Assembly (NCBI GenBank): GCA_017432445.1
Contig: JAFRJC010000120.1
Coordinates: 1 to 64,000, forward strand
DNA length: 64,000 nucleotides
Reading direction: 5' to 3'
Source: Eggerthellaceae bacterium
GTDB lineage: Bacteria; Actinomycetota; Coriobacteriia; Coriobacteriales; Eggerthellaceae
In this document: one piece after another, positions 58,964 to 64,000 of the stretch
Layout of the letters: the number at the start of each line of letters is the position of its first letter
How positions within the stretch are numbered: position 1 is the first letter of the stretch
Notes under the pieces: model-generated
The model's database searches: none
What the model was told of the DNA's origin: nothing
What the model saw: the letters and a program-made list of their open reading frames with translations, nothing else
Made by a program: the position numbers and the translations under genes

Positions 58964-60298
58964 GTGCACATGAAGCTAACCATTGGAAACCTGCATGTGC
59001 AGGATGTCTGCCTTGGGTCAGAGAATTCCTTCAAAGATGGAATCCTGACCATCGACAAGGAGGCAGCCATCGCGTACCTGAAGGAGGAGGACGACCACAT
59101 CACCGATTTGGATATCGTGATCGCTCATCCTGGTGATGACACGCGCATCGTGCCTGTCATCGAGACCATCGAGCCGCGCGTGCGCATGGACGGGCGTTGC
59201 CTGTTCCCGGGCGTCACTGGCGACCTCGTACCTGCTGGCGATGGCGACCTGAAGGCCTTCAAGGGCTGCTGCGTCACCGTGGTCGGCAAGGAGTGGGGCA
59301 GCTTCGGCGACGGCGTTATCGACATGGGCGGAGAAGGCGCCAAGCAGACGTACTTCTCGAAGCTCATCAACATCTGCCTCGTGGGCGACACCGACGAGGA
59401 GTTCGAGCGCCATGAGCAGCAGAAGATGAACCACGCACTGCGCTGGGCGGGTCACCGCTTCGCAGAGTGGATCGGCCAGATCGCCAAGGACATCGAGGCC
59501 GAGGACACCGAGGTCTATGAGTTCGATCCCATCACCAAGCGCGAAGCTGCCAAGAACGATCTGCCGAACGTGGTTGCCGTTCTGCAGCCTCAGTCCCAGA
59601 TGGAAGCCCTCGGCTACAACGACCTGTGGTACGGCTGGGATATGAACAAGTACCTGCCGAGCTTCGTCAGCCCCACCGAGGTGTTCGACGGCGCTATGAT
59701 CTCCGGTTCGTTCATGCCCGCATCCTCTAAGTGGTCCACCTACGAGATGCAGAACTTCCCCATCCTGAAGGAGCTCTTCGCTGAGGATGGCAAGGAGTTC
59801 AACTTCATCGGCGTCATCATGTCCAACCTCAACGTTGCCCTGGACCAGAAAGAGCGTTCCGCCATCATGGTCCGCAACATGGCCCTCTCGCTCGGTGCTG
59901 ACTACGCGCTGGTCACCGAGGAAGGCTACGGCAACCCCGACACCGATTACGTCCGCTGCCAGGTCATCCTCGAGGATGCTGGCATCCCCGTCGTCGGCGT
60001 TTCCGACGAGTCCGACGGCCGCGATGGCTTCGGCCAGCCGTTGGTCGTGCTCAACGAGAAGCTGACCGCGCTCGTGTCCACCGGCAACGTCGGCGCGCTT
60101 TCCGACCTGCCCGCCTGCGCTACGGTCATCGGCAACCTCGAAGCTATGAACCGCGACGGCATGTCCGGCTCTTGGGGCTATGACGAGATCCTGGGCAAGT
60201 CCGCCCGCGACGATGGCTCCATCATCATGGAAAACAACAACTGGTTCTGCGGTAACCACATTTCTGGTTTCGCCGTCAAGACCATGGTCGAAGTGTAA
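58964..60298 (+). CDS. grdI: Betaine reductase component B, alpha-type subunit (GrdI/GrdE family)
   Basis: The 444-residue protein matches the GrdE/GrdG/GrdI family over its length (KLTIGNLHVQDVCLGSENSF at the start; GKEWGSFGDGVIDMGGEGA; NFIGVIMSNLNVALDQKER). GrdE of glycine reductase is a proprotein cut at a mid-chain cysteine (residue 242 in the clostridial protein) to make a pyruvoyl group. The equivalent stretch here reads ISGSFMPASSKW (246-257), and no cysteine occurs between residue 138 and about 331. It therefore should stay uncut, as reported for betaine-specific component B. The BCCT gene downstream supports betaine. GTG 58964 fits AAAGGAG best; ATG 58970 is possible. Confidence 0.88.
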   Translation: MHMKLTIGNLHVQDVCLGSENSFKDGILTIDKEAAIAYLKEEDDHITDLDIVIAHPGDDTRIVPVIETIEPRVRMDGRCLFPGVTGDLVPAGDGDLKAFKGCCVTVVGKEWGSFGDGVIDMGGEGAKQTYFSKLINICLVGDTDEEFERHEQQKMNHALRWAGHRFAEWIGQIAKDIEAEDTEVYEFDPITKREAAKNDLPNVVAVLQPQSQMEALGYNDLWYGWDMNKYLPSFVSPTEVFDGAMISGSFMPASSKWSTYEMQNFPILKELFAEDGKEFNFIGVIMSNLNVALDQKERSAIMVRNMALSLGADYALVTEEGYGNPDTDYVRCQVILEDAGIPVVGVSDESDGRDGFGQPLVVLNEKLTALVSTGNVGALSDLPACATVIGNLEAMNRDGMSGSWGYDEILGKSARDDGSIIMENNNWFCGNHISGFAVKTMVEV

Positions 60299-60312
60299 GG
60301 GAGGAGGAAGCT

Positions 60313-61638
60313 ATGACCAAGAAGGTTATCTACTACGTCAACCAGTTCTTCGGCGGCATCGGCGGCGAAGACACGGCTGATTTCGAGCCGGAAATTCGCG
60401 AAGGCCAGGTAGGCCCCGCAACGGCTGCTGCCAGCCAGCTGGAAGACGCGGAGATCACGCACACCATCATCTGTGGTGACAACTTCATGGGCTCGAACAC
60501 CGAGGAAGCACTCGACCGCATCGCCAAGATGCTCGAGGACAAGGAGTTCGACCTGCTCATCGCCGGTCCCGCCTTCCAGGCAGGCCGTTACGGCGTGGCA
60601 TGCGGCAACGTGTGCAAGATGGTTCAGGATCGTTTCGGCAAGCCGACCGTCACGTCCATCAACGTCGAGAGCCCTGGCGTCGAGATGTTCAAGAAGGACA
60701 TCATCATCGTGGAGGGCGCTAACGCTGCCGCCAAGATGCGCAAGGACCTCAAGAACCTCATCAAGGTCGCCAACAAGATGCTGAAGGGCGAGCAGCTCCA
60801 GTGCGCAGTCGACGGCTACTTCCCGCGCGGCAAGCGTGCCGAGCTGTGGCTCGAGGATACGCGTGAGAACACCGCAGCTTATCGTGGCGTTCAGATGCTC
60901 ATCAAGAAGATCAAGGGCGAGGATTACCAGACCGAGCTCATCATCCCGAAGAAGGATGTTGTGCCCATCGCCGATCCTGTCAAGCTGGACGAGGCCGTTA
61001 TCGCTCTGGTCACCACTGGCGGTATCGTACCGGTCGACAATCCCGACCGCATCCAGTCCGCTTCCGCCACGCGTTGGGGCCGTTACGACATCTCCGGTGT
61101 CGACTCGCTGCCCAACCGTGCAGCCGAAGGCTACAAGACGATTCACGCAGGTTTCGACCCGGCTGCTGCCGACGCCGATCCGAACGTCATCATGCCTGTC
61201 GACGCGATGCGCGCTTACGAGAAGGAAGGCAAGTACGCCCGCCTGCACAACTACTTCTACTCGACGGTAGGCACGGGCACGACGGAATCCGAGGCCGCTC
61301 GCATGGCTTCCGAGATTATCCCGTACCTCGAGGAGGACGGCGTCAACGCCATCATCCTCACCAGCACTTGAGGCACCTGCACTCGTTGCGGGGCAACGAT
61401 GGTCAAAGTTTTCGAACGTGCTGGTTTCCCGATCGTTCATGTGTGCAATCTTATTCCGGTGTCCACGACCGTTGGCGCCAACAGGATGGTTCCCACCATC
61501 TCCATTCCGTATCCGCTCGGTGACCCGAACACGCCGAAGGAAGAGCAGTGGAAGCTGCGCTACCACCGCGTGGGCGTCGCTATTGATGCGCTCGCCACTC
61601 CGGTCGAGGAGCAGACGGTCTTCAAGGTAAAGATCTAA
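60313..61638 (+). CDS. grdH: Betaine reductase component B selenoprotein (GrdH/GrdB family)
   Basis: The 441-residue protein has an in-frame UGA at 61369-61371 (codon 353). The reading frame continues without another stop for 88 codons with family-like sequence, and the site reads TST-Sec-GTCTRCGA, the UxxCxxC-type motif of selenoprotein B. A hairpin suited to be a SECIS lies 11 nt after the UGA. The N-terminal part (YYVNQFFGGIGGEDTADFEP) and FQAGRYGVACG are typical of the family. It forms the substrate-activating component with the preceding subunit and passes a carboxymethyl group to GrdA. GrdA, GrdC, GrdD and the sel genes are not in the window. GGGAGGAGG precedes the ATG. Confidence 0.93.
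61383..61399 (+). promoter_or_regulatory. Candidate bacterial SECIS hairpin
   Basis: TCGTTGC-GGG-GCAACGA forms a perfect 7-bp stem with a G-rich apex, beginning 11 nt after the Sec UGA. This is the position expected for a SelB-bound SECIS. Confidence 0.7.
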
Positions 61639-61657
61639 ATCCGATCTTGTTTAATTG

Positions 61658-61687
61658 GGCGTGTCAGGGTTTCGGCCCTGGCACGCC
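61658..61687 (+). terminator. Hairpin after grdH
   Basis: GGCGTGTCAGGG and CCCTGGCACGCC pair with one mismatch around a 6-nt loop. There is no T tract, so it may only partly terminate before the BCCT gene. Confidence 0.55.
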
Positions 61688-61806
61688 GATTGCTCGTCAT
61701 CCTGCCAAGTTTTCGATGATTGTTCCAATCGGAAATCGCAGATAGATTTGTTTTTTCCTTTTGCATTTTTTACTGATGGCGGCTATTCACTAAATCAGGG
61801 GATGTT

Positions 61807-63378
61807 ATGAATAAAAACGAGTTTACGAATCCGGTATTTGTTATCGGATTGCTGTTAGCCGCTGGGCTATCCATCTGGGGCATAGTGGGCAACGAAAGCT
61901 TCTCTGCTGTCGCTGGCGCTATGTTCACGTTCTTGACGACTGATTTCGGGTGGTTGTATCTGCTCGTCATGCTTTCGTTCGTGTTCTTCGCTATTGGACT
62001 TGCAATATCGAAGTACGGAAAGATCAAGCTTGGGCCGGATGATTCCAAGCCTGAGTATTCCACCATGTCATGGTTCGCCATGCTTTTCGGCTGCGGCATG
62101 GGTGTTGGTCTGGTGTTCTGGGGCATTGCAGAGCCGATCTCCCATTACGTAGGGCCCATGGCTGGTATCGAGCCCAGCTCGCCGGCATCCGCCCAGTTCG
62201 CCATGTCCGCATCGTTCATGCACTGGGGTCTCCATCCCTGGGCTGGTTACGTCGTCGTCGGTCTGGCCTTGGCCTACCTGCAGTTCCGCAAGGGTAAGCC
62301 GGCGCTGATCTCCTCGGCGCTCGAGCCGCTCATCGGCGAGAAAAACGCCAAGGGTGCCCTGGGCAAGGTCGTGGACATCCTTTCCATCTTTGCAACGGTA
62401 GCCGGCGTGGTTACCTCGCTCGGTCTGGGTGTTCTGCAGATTAACGCAGGTGCTAACTACCTGTTCGGTGTTCCCATCAACTTGACAGTCCAGATTATCA
62501 TCATTGCTATTATCTCGGTCATATACATCGGTTCTTCTGTCGTCGGCATCGACAGGGGCATCAAGGTCATCGGCGACCTGAACCTGTGGATCGCCATTGG
62601 CGTGCTCCTCGTTTGCTTCATCGTGGGCCCGAAGGTCGACACGCTCAACAACCTGGTCGGCGGCCTCGGCGATTACTTCGGCACGTTCTTCCAGAGCTCG
62701 CTCGGCATCAGCGCCTACGGCGACAACGGCTGGATGCTCGGCTGGCGCGTCTTCTACTGGGCATGGTGGATTGCATGGGCACCCTTCGTGGGCGTCTTCA
62801 TTGCCCGCATTTCCAAGGGTCGCACCATTCGCGAGTTCGTGACGGGCGTTCTGCTGGTTCCTGCTGTGGCTTCCATCCTGTGGTTTGCCGTGATGGGCAC
62901 CATGGGCCTCACGCTGGCTCAGAATGGCGTTCTGACTCCCGATCAGGTGGCTGGCATTGCTGCCTCGCCTGAGACCGGTCTGTTCCTGGTGCTCAGCAAG
63001 TACCCGCTCGGCATGATCATTTCGGCCGTTGTGCTGCTGCTCATCTGCACGTTCTTCATCACGTCGGCGAACTCCGGCACGTTCGTTCTGGGCATGCTCT
63101 CCTCGAACGGCAACCTGAATCCGTCGAACGCCAAGAAGATCCTCTGGGGCGTTATCCAGTCCGTCCTCGCTGTGGCTCTGCTCATGGCCGGTGGTCTGAA
63201 GCCGCTGCAGACCATTTCGATTGCTGCGGCGTTCCTGTTCATCTTCATCATGATTGCCATGATGTTTGCGGTGATCAAGGCGCTTCAAGCTGACAAGGAT
63301 ACGCCCAATGTGGGTGATCCCGACTTCGTGCCCGATCCAGATGTGGCGGCTATGGAGGCTGCTGCAGATCAGTCGTAG
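61807..63378 (+). CDS. BCCT-family betaine transporter
   Basis: The 523-residue protein has about 12 membrane helices. It carries the Na-coupling motif GMGVGLVFWGIAEP (GMGxG as in BetP) and the BCCT signature WAWWIAWAPFVGVFIARISKGRTIREF-like region, of which the core is WAPFVGVFIARISKG. Substrate-cage tryptophans are present. BCCT proteins import glycine betaine, choline or carnitine. It has no long charged C-terminal osmosensing tail like BetP, so it probably feeds betaine to the reductase rather than serving osmoprotection. It lies 168 bp after grdH on the same strand; AGGGGA precedes the ATG. Confidence 0.93.
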   Translation: MNKNEFTNPVFVIGLLLAAGLSIWGIVGNESFSAVAGAMFTFLTTDFGWLYLLVMLSFVFFAIGLAISKYGKIKLGPDDSKPEYSTMSWFAMLFGCGMGVGLVFWGIAEPISHYVGPMAGIEPSSPASAQFAMSASFMHWGLHPWAGYVVVGLALAYLQFRKGKPALISSALEPLIGEKNAKGALGKVVDILSIFATVAGVVTSLGLGVLQINAGANYLFGVPINLTVQIIIIAIISVIYIGSSVVGIDRGIKVIGDLNLWIAIGVLLVCFIVGPKVDTLNNLVGGLGDYFGTFFQSSLGISAYGDNGWMLGWRVFYWAWWIAWAPFVGVFIARISKGRTIREFVTGVLLVPAVASILWFAVMGTMGLTLAQNGVLTPDQVAGIAASPETGLFLVLSKYPLGMIISAVVLLLICTFFITSANSGTFVLGMLSSNGNLNPSNAKKILWGVIQSVLAVALLMAGGLKPLQTISIAAAFLFIFIMIAMMFAVIKALQADKDTPNVGDPDFVPDPDVAAMEAAADQS

Positions 63379-63397
63379 CACGATTCCTTAGAAATCC

Positions 63398-63431
63398 GAA
63401 GAGCCGCCGCGATAATTCGCAGCGGCTCTTC
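63398..63431. terminator. Bidirectional terminator after the BCCT gene
   Basis: GAAGAGCCGC and GCGGCTCTTC form a 10-bp stem between convergent genes. Confidence 0.8.
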
Positions 63432-63481
63432 TCATTTGTGGTGGCAGCTCCGAAGGTAACCGGTTTCCGTCGGAGCTTCCA

Positions 63482-64000
63482 CTACAAGAGTATTGCGGCG
63501 AGCGCAACCCACGCAGCGCGCGACGTGTCGCATGTGGCCGCAGGCTTCATGAGCTCAGATTCGAGCGCGCTTGCAAGCCTTGCCTCGAAATCGGGCAGAT
63601 CCTCGTCGAGGGGCACGTCCACATCGTGTATGCGCGGTGGCTTCACGAACGTAACGGCATCGCCGTCCACGTTTGCCTCGATCCACGGACGGATGCCCGG
63701 CAAATCAGTGCATACGACCTTGCAGCCGCAGGCCAATGCCTCGAGAATGACGAGCGGCAGTCCTTCGAAGAACGAGGGAAGAACGAAGACGTCGGATTCG
63801 TTGTATCTGATCGCAAGCTCATCTTGTCCGAGTGCGCCAACGAACTGAGTGGGAAGGGCGTAGTCATGGGCAAATTGCACCAGTTCGGCATACTCCTGCT
63901 CATTGCTATAGCCGCCTACGAGCTTGAGTTGGACATTCGGAATGCGCATTCTCAACTGCTCAAGTGCCCTCAGAAGAGATCTGACGCCTTTCTTGTAGCA
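63482..64000 (-). CDS. Glycosyltransferase family 4 protein, partial
   Basis: The C-terminal ~172 residues of a GT4 enzyme are present; the gene continues past the window end. KKGVRSLLRALEQLR begins the nucleotide-sugar half, QFVGALGQDELAIRYNESDV and LPSFFEGLPLVILEALACG carry the conserved E-x7-E type motif (EGLPLVILE), and CTDLPGIRPWIE follows. It transfers sugars to cell-envelope glycans or lipids. The acceptor is unknown. Confidence 0.88.
   Translation of the reverse strand, partial: CYKKGVRSLLRALEQLRMRIPNVQLKLVGGYSNEQEYAELVQFAHDYALPTQFVGALGQDELAIRYNESDVFVLPSFFEGLPLVILEALACGCKVVCTDLPGIRPWIEANVDGDAVTFVKPPRIHDVDVPLDEDLPDFEARLASALESELMKPAATCDTSRAAWVALAAILL

Noticed and set aside
60313-61371. 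grdH as a gene truncated by a premature stop
   Set aside because: The UGA lies in the conserved selenocysteine motif, the frame continues with family sequence, and a SECIS-like hairpin follows.

Overview
The window looks like chromosome of a high-GC, anaerobic actinobacterium of the class Coriobacteriia, most plausibly the Eggerthellaceae. This is inferred from gene content: betaine reductase with an in-frame UGA (selenocysteine) codon, a double-cubane 2-hydroxyacyl-CoA-dehydratase-like protein, a hybrid-cluster protein, many 4Fe-4S ferredoxins, large hybrid histidine kinases, and GC-rich third codon positions. No rRNA gene or species marker is present, so the genus is not determined.

1-5.5 kb is a degraded, recombined region. 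A 198-bp piece of an Rrf2 regulator gene is duplicated in inverted orientation at the window start. Remnants of an ATPase, an EamA transporter, another ATPase and an ABC-2 permease surround an intact radical SAM/SPASM - patatin operon divergent from the full Rrf2 gene. 5.5-18.8 kb is a tandem integration zone at an initiator tRNA-Met gene. The 3' part of the tRNA recurs at 10783 and 18667, and a ~190-bp arm recurs at 5562 and 10603. The first interval carries a nitrosative-stress cassette (AraC-type regulator, hybrid-cluster protein, Crp/Fnr regulator, ferredoxin, YgbA-like protein) with a shared palindromic operator. The second carries an integrase remnant, a hydrolase, an IS3 remnant, two phage-tail-like adhesins (collagen-like and BspA-like), an AlbA_2-domain protein and an excisionase.

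19-29 kb holds a lipoprotein/membrane TIR protein pair, a lipase, a second radical SAM enzyme, glucose-6-phosphate isomerase, an M13 peptidase and an ABC-F protein. 29.5-41.5 kb is the most unusual block. A stand-alone Hpt protein is followed by a REC-GGDEF-EAL-membrane sensor-GGDEF protein and three hybrid histidine kinases, one of them fused to a complete APC-type amino acid transporter. I read it as a multi-input phosphorelay converging on cyclic-di-GMP turnover.

42-48.4 kb contains a methionine ABC importer (metQNI, minus strand) and a T-box-controlled ECF importer with a TrpP-like S component. 48.4-54.2 kb is metal handling: a Zn/Cd-type P-type ATPase and a separate small metal-binding protein that share an operator type, a cobalamin riboswitch leading to a 44-codon ORF, a phosphatase/nuclease-fold protein, a small ferredoxin and a CDF transporter. 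54.5-58.5 kb is a double-cubane protein, activase, cysteine desulfurase and two DUF3343 (Se/S carrier-like) genes, interrupted by a 60-bp near-perfect palindrome. 58.9-63.4 kb is a betaine reductase component B pair (the second subunit a selenoprotein) followed by a BCCT betaine transporter. The alpha subunit lacks the cysteine that becomes the pyruvoyl group in glycine reductase, which fits betaine as substrate. The window ends inside a glycosyltransferase gene.
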